Below are positions 47,260-59,123 of a stretch of DNA of 64,000 nt, one piece after another. The translations under genes were made by a program, and so were the position numbers. The stretch spans positions 2,356,001-2,420,000 of the forward strand of contig CANUEZ040000140.1 of assembly GCA_948099385.1 (NCBI GenBank), written 5' to 3'. Source of the stretch: Fasciola hepatica. Taxonomy: Eukaryota > Platyhelminthes > Trematoda > Plagiorchiida > Fasciolidae. The notes below the pieces were generated by a model. It was not told the DNA's origin. It ran no database searches and saw only the letters and a program-made list of their open reading frames with translations. How positions within the stretch are numbered: the stretch's first letter is position 1; each line of letters starts with the position of its first letter.

Positions 47260-48810
47260 TTGATACAAAAATTTATGAAAGCGACATTAGTGCTAATTTG
47301 ACATTCTTAATAGCCACGACGTCCATCACTAAAGACAAGATAATGTATCAGGGAACTTATTTGAATTCACAAACAGCAAGATATTTTTTCATGTGAAACA
47401 GGTGTTTTCAATTTCTTCTTCGATGACATTGTGCGGACTCTGTGGACAGTTTGACTCAGGGCAGCAGCTAGTCATTTTTTTGGGAGCTTGTATCTGTTTA
47501 GAACATCAAAAAAGTTCAATAACTGGAAAGTTTCATGAGAAGAAATTCTTACCGTGACAACCAATTCCCAATACTCGTTATGTCCTGAACAGATGACAGA
47601 ATTCGACGAAGCAAAACATGAACACATAGAGAAAATATTCTACTGGACACTCACCCCCACCACTTGAACATTAGAGTCAGTCAGCGTTATGAGAGTTATT
47701 ATCTTCGCATCCTGTCATTAGCAGCATACGTAAAACCTCAGATGAAATTTCTAAGACACACGCTTCGAACTGAGCGACCGGAAGCTTGTTTTAAGAGTTA
47801 TGGATTTATGTGCCCGTGTGTATGCGTATTAGTTTTCGAATGACTAGGCGAAGCCACACCGGACTTTCGGTGAAGGTCTCACTTTTTGGGACTGAGAATA
47901 AGTTTGATATAAGTAAATGATTATGTGTTAATTTTAGTAGCTGTGTTAATCGGACTGGAAAGGTGTTCGCCAAATTTACTTTGCGAATAATTCCGGTCAA
48001 AGACCGAGTTATATCCGGAGTGGGTTAACGTGTTCCAGTCCTGTTATGTTAGTTAAAGTGAGTCATGGCGTCACGACTGTGCTCTGGTATGTCCACGATC
48101 GTACTCGTCCGCATTTATCGGTAGGTCCTAACGAAACACCTTCCAGTGCACCCGCCGGAAAAGACATAGATGCAGCTAGAGATAGATTCGACCGAATTTA
48201 TTATTTAAGTGGAGGCCTGAGAGGCACCGAGCGACTGAGTGAGGGTGTACTGCAGCAGCACTGTGCTTTTTATTGCGTTGTTAAATAAACTATCTTTTAC
48301 GTGTGAGAGATATGTTAGTATCTTGTCGGATACCCACTGAACAGGTCTTTGAATCTGGCTTTTCTGAATGTGAATACAAATAAATGAATCTGCATAATGA
48401 TCGTCAAGTAATGTGGCACAAACGTGTCTCATCTTTTGCAACACCATCCAAGATGCAAATGTTCCACGCACTACAGATATTCGTTGCCCGATGTGATACG
48501 TATGCAAAGATTGAGAAAGCCCAAAATGACTTCCCTCGCAGAGTTTTTCCTCATACATATTCCATTTATTCACCCTGTAACTTAAATGATTTCTCTGCTG
48601 AATGGCAGTTAACCACTTTGTAATGTGTGTTCACACCTCACAAAATGCTGCAAAGGGAATTTATTCGAGGGATTTCTCAGTAGGCGTGGTGTAGCATTTT
48701 CGATTTTGGATCTCTTTCTCAAAAAGTTATGAATAGTGGAAAGAAAACTATGTCGAGGATTGGATGTGATTTTTCTGAACTCTTCTCCTTTATTTATTCC
48801 TCAACTGCAT
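47260..48810. other. No gene recognised
   Basis: The stretch 48,000-48,290 is GC-richer and ends with TTGTTAAATAAACTATC, a poly(A)-signal context that could mark the end of a non-autonomous element. An opposing minus frame (48205-48573, 122 codons) is unidentified. Confidence 0.35.
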
Positions 48811-48814
48811 CACT

Positions 48815-48830
48815 TTATTATTATTATTAT
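48815..48830. repeat. (TTA)n microsatellite
   Basis: About five TTA repeats, continued imperfectly to 48,840. It directly abuts the end of the SINE-like fragment to its right, as expected of a SINE tail on the minus strand. Confidence 0.8.
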
Positions 48831-48839
48831 CGTTATTAA

Positions 48840-48985
48840 TATATAATAGTACAATGCTTCAAAAGTAGGTCTCGGCCAATTAGAGGCTTCTACTTGAGAA
48901 AAGTGGCCGTCGGTGGCCACTGGACTCAAACCCAAATCATAAGGGTCTAAAGTCCACCAGAAAGACGTCAAAACCACAGCCGCTA
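48840..48985 (-). repeat. tRNA-derived SINE-like element with simple-repeat tail
   Basis: The minus strand reads TAGCGGCTGTGGTTTTGACG (A-box-like), and 30-odd bases on GGGTTTGAGTCC (B box with one C-to-T change). The 3' end of the element on this strand runs into the AT/(TAA)n repeat at 48,815-48,840, the usual tail of a SINE. The head differs from the two-copy family at 37.5 and 45.1 kb. Confidence 0.45.
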
Positions 48986-48999
48986 TGTGCAAATGCTTA

Positions 49000-51900
49000 A
49001 CTATTTTAGAGGTGATTGTCTACGGATACTGTTTTCCATTTTTATGGCCAGCAAGTCAGAAGAATTTGTCTATTTTTAGTCCGCTGGTTCTCGTGTGGTT
49101 TGTTTTTAATACCTGTAGATGGTTTTGTACACAGCTCGTATGATGCCACACCTCTAGTGTAGCAGCAGAACATCTCGGATTCAGAAAGCCAGAAATAAAA
49201 ATGATGACCGGAAACCACACAGTTTGAGGGGCAAAATGAAGACTCCAGCTAACGCCTAAAAGTGAGTCCAATTGATTTCTATGCTTACCTGTGTGACTGG
49301 TTACCTGAGACTCTAGTTCGTGATTGAGGGCTGTTCGTGCATGGTAGATCACGCATCGGATCCAAAGCAGCAAACGGCGCTGAGGTGAATCAAGTCGGCG
49401 GCCTTGTGTGCCACTTTGGCGACTGACTACAGTGGCTTTGTTTGGGCGTTGTTTTCGCAAATCCAGTTTTGAACAACAACAACGGCCGTCATTGTAGATT
49501 TAATTGCGCACACTTCCGTGACGGGGATTGGACAAATAGTCCCTGAAGTTTTTTCTATTTAATATACAAATACCAGAATCCGGATGAATGAGGATGTTTT
49601 CAAACTAATCCATAGTCTGTTGGCTGCACCATCCAAGGGTACTGGCAGACTCCATTTTGTAACGGCGAAGTTAACTATAGTGCTCTTTTCGTTCTCGCAA
49701 AAGTGCTTGGTTACACCTTTTTGGCTCGTCCCCCAAAATTGGAAACGCACTATGAACTCTTCGCTTCCTTTTCAACCAGTTTCAGGATGCAGTTACAGTC
49801 ACTAGATGGTTTTCAGGTCTTTTTTCTGTACATCACATCAGTTTGAGGTCCTATCAGGCGTTGAGTAACCTATATAATGGAATAAAATAAGCTCCACTTA
49901 AATATACACCAAATCCAAGAAATAAATAATTTAAAGATATTCAAATGTCAGATAAATTCTCAACTACTCGACTGATATGTCAAACTCCAAGTTGGTATAT
50001 CGGACTTCAGAAATCGTATCTTCCAAAGTATGCACTTATCCTTTCCCATCAAAATCATTTGCATCGTTACAGATGAGCTGAACGCTAACAGTTAAGATCG
50101 CCTTGTGTGTTTTCCAATTATTCTAACCCCTTGGTAAGTAAAATGTCGATCGCACCATAAGAAGTGCGGTCAATAGGACGTGAGAACACTAAACGAGCTG
50201 GTCCGGTTACAAACCAATGCGACAAAGTTATATGGCATTACCATTTACTTACCGTAAAACGAGCCTTTCTCTTGTTGTACCGGGGATCTACCTGTTTATT
50301 TACTCAGGCCCGATGAATAGAAGTCCAGGATCGTCTGTTGTCAAAAGCTGAGGCAATCATAACATGATTTGCAATCCCAGTTACTTGCTTAAAAGCAATT
50401 CATAAGAGCTCCGAGCTACCTGTGGTCAAGTGAGTAATCTGCTTCCAATAAAAAGCTTTTCTGAAATCTTACACTAAGCTGCTGATAACCGCTAAACATG
50501 CAAACATGGAATATAAATGGCTACACAATCTAACCCACCAGGTCAAAAATAAATACCTTCGAAACACAAATAAGGGGCCATCTCTATCTTCTCGCTTTTG
50601 TTTCCCAAGGCTACAGTTAGTAGGTGAATGAAACAATGAAATGCAAGCTTCTTCAAGCAATCTAATTTGCTCCGAGGAGCATCAGATGAGCGCTCACTCA
50701 CAATCCTGACACACAAATTAGACTGTTGCGAAGGCACACCTAGAGAGTGCACAAGTCTCGGAACTAATGTGTGAGCAGATAAGTATCTGATACTCATATC
50801 AGTAATGTCCGCGAAACGGATTATGTGCGTCTGAGTATCTTTATCCACCCCTTCATAGCTACTACTTATATCAAAAACCCAAGCTTATCTGTTATTCTTA
50901 GTAAATCCCAAATACTTCGGTCAGATCATTGATACGAACTTTTGCAGTTCCCAATGAAATCGTAATGATCTAGCTGTTTCCTGTGAAACCGTAAAAGTAG
51001 GTTATGTACTGTGAATTTCTCGGAGAGGAGATAAACAACGAAAGCTCACATACACAAGCTGCGGTTTACAGCACAATTCAGGGCTTCAAAACCTCGTTGT
51101 TTTGGCGACAGTGGTCAAAGTGTCACTGCGACAGTATTTCTTGTAACGAGATTCTGCGCCTGAATGAGACGAGACAGTTTGTATTTAATTATTCAAAATG
51201 CTTCAATGAACAACTGTTATTCGGTTATATTCAGGTTGGTACTTTCTGAACATCTGTCAGTCAGTTTGCACTGGGCCACGAGTTTTGTGAGACAATGAGT
51301 TAAAGAACATAATATGGTGGTACTGAAACACGATACGATCATTGGATATATCAATGTATTTGCGTACTTGTGTTTAACTCGCGGTGTAAACTTCACTGGT
51401 TCCCCAATCGGTCTACACTGACATCAGCTTCAAAACAATACGCAAACCCGATCAACTTTTCCAGTCTGCTCTCATGGTGTTCCAATGCAGCTATCGGCAA
51501 AGCGAAGCAAAATACCTAATCAATGGTTTGTGACTGGTCAGTTATTTGATGGTGAAATCATTCAGCGGTTTCCTAATGAACAGAATGGAATTACAGAGTT
51601 ATGTATTGGGGTGACCATCGTTTTCGGTGATCGTTTTATTGTATTGTTTGTTTCTATAGGGCAGCCGTCAGCAGGGTTTCAAAAGTCAACACCAACATGC
51701 CATCACCAACGAATTATATGAAGGTGAAATTGAAAATCCCTCCTCGACAGTAAATAAAATATCGCTTTTGAGACTCGAAATTTATGGGAAGGGTGGTTTC
51801 GTACAACACAGTATACACTGGAACCGAACAATATAAAGTGATGTGTGAGTACAAGCAACATGCTGATAACGGAAGGATATACTACCACCGAGTATTGACT

Positions 51901-52935
51901 GATCCGACGAGTTCTCAAACATAACAACATCTAGGGACTGAATAACGTTTGGGGGATTCTTTTACACATACTTCACGTTCACGCACAGCACGATGGAATC
52001 TGAATCGAGTTTCAACACGAATTTCCTACTCACAAGTCGTTTTGGTTAGCTATTACGCGGAGTTTATTTCTACTGACCTAAATAGTGCAATTGCTTCAAG
52101 TCTAGATTAATCCAGGCGCTTCTGAATTGAGATTATTATTTCATAGATTATTATAAGCAGCTCTGTCGATTCATATAAGCCGGTACGCAGCCTCCGACTG
52201 AGTTTTTTAAGAAATTTATTTTTGACAAATTTTCTAATGGAATAAATCTAGTGAGAACTCTCAAATTAGGTTGATGCTGTAATCGCAGGCTGTGGGCCGT
52301 CATACTAATTGCACTACAGGCATAATCTCGTCTTATTTCAGTGTCGAGAACTCGATTCTGATTGATGTAAGTCTGGAAAGCTGAGCTTCGGCTCTTGGAG
52401 TTCGCAAAATTTAGATGCGTTCACAGTTTGGGTGTGTGTATTTTTCCTAGGAAAACCACTACTACAGAGCGTTTAAATACCACGGATGATTATCCCTCAG
52501 TCATATCCATCACTATTGTCGGGGCCTCTGAATATGACAGAGCTGTGTGGTTGAAAAATCATATTACACCATTTTCTGTGGATTTCCACATCAATACTCG
52601 ATATTTTACACATTTGAAGGTCACCAAAACTGTCTTACAAGGGCACGATTACGAAATCTTCACGTGATTTCGCTTACATCCAACACTTTTTGAATTATGA
52701 TAATGAAGTTTGAGATAAAGTCACAAAGATTGTCGGGAAACAGGATAGGACAGAAATGAAACACAGTTCTTGTAGGAAAGCTGGCTTCCCATAATGCGGT
52801 GTTGGAAAACTTAGATTACCGTGATATGAACGGAAAATATCCCTCATTTTTCGGAAAAAAATCCAAGAGATGGTAGCAGTCATTGAGAAGAGGGGGTGTA
52901 AAATTGCAAAATTATTATAACAAAAACAAAAAAAT
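49000..52935. other. No gene recognised
   Basis: ORFs up to 134 codons (49056-49460, minus) have no recognised domain. That frame includes a good donor (CACACAG followed by GTAAGC near 49,290), so it might contain an exon, but no in-frame ATG precedes it before a stop. Confidence 0.35.
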
Positions 52936-53123
52936 CAAATCGGTCAAATCTCGAGTTAAAAGCCTGAATAAGTTGTACGTCTAAACCGTTTTAGGAAATA
53001 TCAGTAACCCTGACATGTGGAAAACAACGAAACACCAATGTGGCAGTAATTCCAGAAACAAAAAGAAAACGTTCACGTTAAAAAATCCACCCCGATTTCA
53101 GATCAGTATGATAGTCCACTTCC

Positions 53124-53928
53124 GTGCCAGTCTGCAACAAATCATCTCAGCCACCAACTATCCAACTCGCTTTGGTCCTCCAACAGCTGTACAATGTGAA
53201 CAAAAATAAAGCTCTTGGTCCAGATGAGCTATCACCTATTGTACTCAAGGAGAATGCTGACGCCCTTCAGGTTCCACTGGTCAATATCCTCAACATTTGT
53301 CTAGCAATCTGAAGAGATCCTGACATTTGGAGACTGATCAAGATGATGCCTGTTCCCAAGATCGAACCCGAGAAATATCACCCCATTGCATGCACATCTG
53401 TGATGCTGAAATTGTTTGAGAGGCTGTTGTTACCGTGAATTACCTGGGGTCGGCTGAAGAAGCCACACCGATTGGCTTATCGGTTTTCATGCTCTGCACT
53501 TGAAGTCGAAGCTCATATAGTCCACTCAATAGCTTCAGCTTAAAATAGAAAATGTGAGACAATCAGAATGGTGTTTTCAGATTACAAAAATGCATTTGGT
53601 TTCCTTGATCGATCAGTAATACACAGTGTACTCTCCGTAGGTGGTGCTGATTCAATTGTCTATAGAGTGACTTCAGACTACTTCACTGATCGGAGACATT
53701 TCATTTGTTTCAGAAGCCGAGATTTTCTCTTCCCTTCCAGTTGACTCTGGTGTACTACAAGGTGCAATTTTCCCTCATTTTTTCTTCTCTTTGTAGAATT
53801 AACAACTTGCAATGCTGTCGACATTCATTGACTACAAACAGGCCGAAGATGTGGTTTCAGGATGTGAATTGAGGAAACCCGGAGGAACTTCGCGAATTCA
53901 GAATAATCTGGTTGAATTTGTTAACTGA
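53124..53928 (+). pseudogene. L2/Rex1/CR1-like reverse transcriptase fossil (unit 1)
   Basis: Reads N-K-N-K-A-L-G-P-D-E-L-S-P, then V-P-L-V-N-I-L-N-I-C, a TGA, then D-I-W-R-L-I-K-M-M-P-V-P-K-I, Y-H-P-I-A-C-T-S-V-M-L-K-L-F-E-R-L-L and another TGA. These are the fingers of an L2/Rex1/CR1-type enzyme. After L-A-Y-R and motif A (V-F-S-D-Y-K-N-A-F) come motif B (D-S-G-V-L-Q-G-A-I-F-P) and motif C as Y-K-Q-A-E-D, where Y-A-D-D is expected. L-Q-like and W-like positions follow to a stop at 53,926. At least two frames are needed and this copy has an extra TAA. No active enzyme is possible. Confidence 0.8.
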
Positions 53929-55029
53929 TCGTAATCCCGTTCCCTTGAAATAAGTATTTCCTAATGCCAGCATATTTTGCTCCTTAGTTTCTGATCAAAC
54001 ACATAGAGTCTTCACTAAAACATTTCTTCTCCTATCCGCTAAGAATGAACCCATACCAAAATTGCTTACGGCAGAGTATCTTCGTGACACACTATCGCAC
54101 ACAACGAACCTTCAAAAGCCGTGCTGATAACGTATAAGCGCTCAAAGTTCATTTTTCTATTTGCTCACATTTCTGCATATCTCAAGTCTGTTCTGCCGTA
54201 TTATGCTCGCCTGCTTGTCCAGCCACTGAAAGTCATCAACAAACCACGATACTGATTAATTGGATGAGAATAACCGTATTGGGTGTGATTCAGTCAGTGG
54301 CACACGCAGTATCTATTAAGTATCTTCATACTGATCACCACACGAATATATGAATGCATGAGTGGGGGGATGAGGAAGAGATTTCTCTTCCAGGCCAGTC
54401 TCTTTTGAGTGCCACAAGAAAAAAGTATATCCTAACAAGCAGCAACCATTTTGTAAAATACTGGTTATGTTTCGATTGCACGAAGGAATTACCGTCGCCT
54501 CCTCACTGTAGCTTTGGTAATAGTAAAGCAAGTTTTACTTCAGATAAAATAGCTCGTGTTACTTTTATTGACGATAAAATCGGTTCAGTTGCAAAGATGA
54601 GGCATGAGGTCTGAAACTGGCTTATACTGGAAAGAATAATAAAATGGGTAAAACTACGTCAATGGCTGGAAGCAGGATCTGTATGATTGCGCACTGTCTG
54701 CCGTTGTATTCCGTCGAAGTCTGCCATAGGCAGAACTTCACTTTTAAGCGAATAAATATCAAAAATTCCTTAGAAGTTCAACTGGTTCTTTTCTATTCGG
54801 TTTATGAATATTAAGGCCAAATAAGAAACTGTAGAGTGTCGGAAGATATTTTGAAGAGAGTTTATTTGGACTTGTGTAGTTCAAACAGACAGTTCATTCA
54901 GAGGCTTGAAAGGTACTCAAATGGTAAGAAACGGACTTAGTCGGAGAACTTCAAAATCTTTCTCCAAAATACCAGCAAGATAACAGGGAAACAATACAGA
55001 AGAACAGGAAAAAAGCATACTGGTAAAAT

Positions 55030-55590
55030 AAAGAAACAGCATTTTGTTCAAAGCCTAGGTTTGCAGATATGGTAAAATGGTTGCGGTAGTTTCTTCACAC
55101 AGATTGAAATGTAAAACGATCACCTCTAATTTGCACTCAAGGTGACTCCTAAACATTTGCCAAAACTTACTCAATCCAGTGGTTCTGTACGAGTGACAGA
55201 TTGATCACAAAGGTAAGCCAATCGGAAAAGAGTCGAAAAGCTTTTAAAGCTTTTAGATAAGTTTAAAATCAAACCGGATAAAACAGAAAAATATAAATGT
55301 GAGACATATTACTTGAAAAGTCACGGAGATCCTGGGTTACAGAAACAGCTTGACAAATAGCAACTTCATCGGTATATCTGAATAAATGTGCAGCGGAATT
55401 GACTCAAAGGTTTCCATTGTAGGGGAGAATTAAATAGTGAGAAAAGGCAGCTCCTTGAAGCAGTCCTGAATTATGCACCACTAGGAAAGCTGGTACAGAA
55501 GTATTCTGCCCACATTGTGCATTCAAATGTCATTCATGGGCAATCCTAACCGAAAATGAGTTCGCTTTTTAATCTTATCAATAGCTTGTG
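55030..55590 (-). pseudogene. Opposing LINE reverse transcriptase fragment (unit 1)
   Basis: On the minus strand, starting near 55,590: V-R-I-A-H-E, then S-G-L-L-Q-G-A-A-F-S (motif B, 55,470), then F-R-Y-T-D-E-V-A-I-C (motif C, family Y-A-D-D) and D-L-R-D-F. After frame changes comes C-L-G-V-T-L-S, a motif common near the thumb of CR1- and jockey-type enzymes. Motif C has Asp to Glu in the catalytic pair and the frame has stops. It is a different LINE from the plus-strand fossil and lies between that fossil's 3' part and its endonuclease-like piece. Confidence 0.6.
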
Positions 55591-56656
55591 GTCTGCGGCA
55601 CAGATAAGATAGATTTTTATCGTGTCATCACAACTCTGATGGAAACAGAGACGATTACCATTATCGGTACATTACCAAAGTAAGATTCAGCGCCCATACT
55701 CAACAGTCACGTTCTTAGTCATTTTCTCCCAATCTGACCCACCGTCTGCTAGTATTTCTGATCATAGTCCTTTGAGGTTTGATGCGGTGGAAACACTGAC
55801 AGATTCGCAATAAAGGGAATCGCAGTTTTACGGAGGCATTAATTGTTTTCTGGTCATAACCATGACAGATTGCACAATGATGTTAGCACCAGCGAGAAAT
55901 GCTGTGGTAAAAAGGCTATCCAAGCCACTGCGTTTACGCCAAAGGAGGGTGAAGACTAGCTGCACAAATCTTCAATCTTTTGTGTAAAGCTAATTCACAT
56001 GGATTAAATAAATGGATCGGTTACCGCAAGCACCGGTTAGCAGGGAACTAAATCACGCATGCAAACGTTCCCTACTCAGACGAAAAATGATCGTTATTTT
56101 GTGCTTGTGCTTGAGCAGCTCTGATAAATGCGTTTTGAAAATTTATCTGACAGTGTACACAAAGACCCATCGATGAACTTAGTTGAGAAGACCGTCCAGA
56201 AAAAACGAATCAGACAAATTATTCACCCGACAATTTGGTCAGGTTACCGGGCCTAGTTAACTAAACTGATTCTTCGTGTTTCCAAACCTAAATTATTTCG
56301 TTTTCTCTGAGCATGTCAAAGTTTAAGTGAATTTCCCTTCATTCACTGCTGCTCCTATTTGAAACCGTCTACTTCCTAACTGATCGAAGTTCCTCACCTG
56401 TACGCAAACAACAGCAAAGGAGGAAAAAAGGTTCACAAACATCGACAGAGAAACCAAATTAAAATAACCAACTTGATCAAACCTCAGGTTAAAAGCCTGA
56501 ATAAGTTGAATATACATAACATATTAGGGAATATCAGTTGCCCTGACATGTGGAAAACAACGAAACCCCTATGTGACAGTAATTTCAGAAACAAAAAGAA
56601 AACGTTCACGTTAAAAACTCCACCCCGATTTCAGATCAGTATGATAGTCCACTTCC

Positions 56657-57461
56657 GTGCCAGTCTGCAACAAATCATCTCAGCCACCAACTATCCAACT
56701 CGCTTTGGTCTTACAACAGCTGTACAATGTGAACAAAAATAAAGCTCTTGGTCCAGATGAGCTATCACCTATTGTACTCAAGGAGAATGCTGACGCCCTT
56801 CAGGTTCCACTGGTCAATATCCTCAACATTTGTCTAGCAATCTGAAGAGATCCTGACATTTGGAGACTGACCAAGATGATGCCTGTTCCCAAGATCGAAC
56901 CCGAGAAATATCACCCCATTGCCTGCACATCTGTGATGCTGAAATTGTTTGAGAGGCTGTTGTTACCGTGAATTACCTGGGGTCGGCTGAAGAAGCCACA
57001 CCGATTGGCTTATCGGTTTTCATGCTCTGCACTTGAAGTCGAAGCTCATATAGTCCACTCAATAGCTTCAGCTTTACACGGAAAATGTGAGACAATCAGA
57101 ATGGTGTTTTCAGATTACAAAAATGCATTTGGTTTCCTTGATCGATCAGTAATACACAGTGTACTCTCCGTAGGTGGTGCTGATTCAATTGTCTATAGAG
57201 TGACTTCAGACTACTTCACTGATCGGAGACATTTCATTTGTTTCAGAAGCCGAGATTTTCTCTTCCCTTCCAGTTGTCTCTGGTGTACTACAAGGTGCAA
57301 TTTTCCCTCATTTTTTCTTCTCTTTGTAGAATTAACAACTTGCAACGCTGTCGACATTCATTGACTACAAACAGGCCGAAGATGTGGTTTCAGGATGTGA
57401 ATTGAGGAAACCCGGAGGAACTTCGCGAATTCAGAATAATCTGGTTGAATTTGTTAACTGA
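56657..57461 (+). pseudogene. L2/Rex1/CR1-like reverse transcriptase fossil (unit 2)
   Basis: The longest single-frame version. The frame from 56,657 to 57,364 has only two in-frame stops, TGA at 56,843 and TGA at 56,969. It covers the fingers and motif A in one 708-base stretch. Motif B and the Y-K-Q-A-E-D form of motif C lie in another frame. Otherwise as described for unit 1. Confidence 0.8.
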
Positions 57462-58562
57462 TCGTAATCCCGTTCCCTTGAAATAAGTATTTCCTAATGC
57501 CAGCATATTTTGCTCCTTAGTTTCTGATCAAACACATAGAGTCTTCACTAAAACATTTCTTCTCCTATCCGCTAAGAATGAACCCATACCAAAATTGCTT
57601 ACGGCAGAGTATCTTCGTGACACACTATCGCACACAACGAACCTTCAAAAGCCGTGCTGATAACGTATAAGCGCTCAAAGTTCATTTTTCTATTTGCTCA
57701 CATTTCTGCATATCTCAAGTCTGTTCTGCCGTATTATGCTCGCCTGCTTGTCCAGCCACTGAAAGTCATCAACAAACCACGATACTGATTAATTGGATGA
57801 GAATAACCGTATTGGGTGTGATTCAGTCAGTGGCACACGCAGTATCTATTAAGTATCTTCATACTGATCACCACACGAATATATGAATGCATGAGTGGGG
57901 GGATGAGGAAGAGATTTCTCTTCCAGGCCAGTCTCTTTTGAGTGCCACAAGAAAAAAGTATATCCTAACAAGCAGCAACCATTTTGTAAAATACTGGTTA
58001 TGTTTCGATTGCACGAAGGAATTACCGTCGCCTCCTCACTGTAGCTTTGGTAATAGTAAAGCAAGTTTTACTTCAGATAAAATAGCTCGTGTTACTTTTA
58101 TTGACGATAAAATCGGTTCAGTTGCAAAGATGAGGCATGAGGTCTGAAACTGGCTTATACTGGAAAGAATAATAAAATGGGTAAAACTACGTCAATGGCT
58201 GGAAGCAGGATCTGTATGATTGCGCACTGTCTGCCGTTGTATTCCGTCGAAGTCTGCCATAGGCAGAACTTCACTTTTCAGCGAATAAATATCAAAAATT
58301 CCTAAGAAGTTCAACTGGTTCTTTTCTATTCGGTTTATGAATATTAAGGCCAAATAAGAAACTGTAGAGTGTCGGAAGATATTTTGAAGAGAGTTTATTT
58401 GGACTTGTGTAGTTCAAACAGACAGTTCATTCAGAGGCTTGAAAGGTACTCAAATGGTAAGATACGGACTTAGTCGGAGAACTTCAAAATCTTTCTCCAA
58501 AAAACCAGCAAGATAACAGGGAAACAATACAGAAGAACAGGAAAAAAGCATACTGGTAAAAT

Positions 58563-59123
58563 AAAGAAACAGCATTTTGTTCAAAGCCTAGGTTTGCAGA
58601 TATGGTAAAATGGTTGCGGTAGTTTCTTCACACAGATTGAAATGTAAAACGATCACCTCTAATTTGCACTCAAGGTGACTCCTAAACATTTGCCAAAACT
58701 TACTCAATCCAGTGGTTCTGTACGAGTGACAGATTGATCACAAAGGTAAGCCAATCGGAAAAGAGTCGAAAAGCTTTTAAAGCTTTTAGATAAGTTTAAA
58801 ATCAAACCGGATAAAACAGAAAAATATAAATGTGAGACATATTACTTGAAAAGTCACGGAGATCCTGGGTTACAGAAACAGCTTGACAAATAGCAACTTC
58901 ATCGGTATATCTGAATAAATGTGCAGCGGAATTGACTCAAAGGTTTCCATTGTAGGGGAGAATTAAATAGTGAGAAAAGGCAGCTCCTTGAAGCAGTCCT
59001 GAATTATGCACCACTAGGAAAGCTGGTACAGAAGTATTCTGCCCACATTGTGCATTCAAATGTCATTCATGGGCAATCCTAACCGAAAATGAGTTCGCTT
59101 TTTAATCTTATCAATAGCTTGTG
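58563..59123 (-). pseudogene. Opposing LINE reverse transcriptase fragment (unit 2)
   Basis: Same as the fragment at 55,030-55,590, displaced by 3,533 bases, with S-G-L-L-Q-G and T-D-E-V-A-I-C on the minus strand. No difference affecting these motifs was noticed. Confidence 0.6.

Larger units (their letters stand above)
52940..56472 (+). repeat. 3,533-bp tandem unit, copy 1
   Basis: Copies 1, 2 and 3 are collinear at exactly 3,533 bases; for example TTAAAAGCCTGAATAAG starts at 52,956 and 56,489. The first 120 bases (to about 53,060) are visibly diverged from the other copies, while the rest is nearly identical. Each unit contains a plus-strand LINE reverse transcriptase fossil near its start and an opposing LINE fossil near two thirds. 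An endonuclease-like S-D-H-S-P-L motif (plus, 55,757) lies near the end. Copy 1 has a TAA in the reverse transcriptase where copies 2 and 3 have Leu-coding TTA. Confidence 0.95.

Noticed and set aside
48900..48933. Short inverted GTGGCC/GGCCAC motifs as a regulatory palindrome
   Set aside because: They lie inside a tRNA-derived SINE-like body, which is the simpler explanation.
49415..49445. TTTGGCGACTGACTACAGTGG as a second LTR primer site
   Set aside because: It shares only the first eight or nine bases with the motif at 40,621, and no repeated LTR-like segment precedes it.
49056..49460. 134-codon minus frame with a strong internal donor
   Set aside because: No in-frame ATG before the upstream stop and no recognised domain; a first-exon model failed because the only nearby ATG is in another frame and soon stops.
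54354..54614. 86-codon plus frame repeated in each tandem unit, with an 71-codon minus frame opposite
   Set aside because: Its preservation is explained by the near-identity of the units, not by selection; no motif was recognised on either strand.
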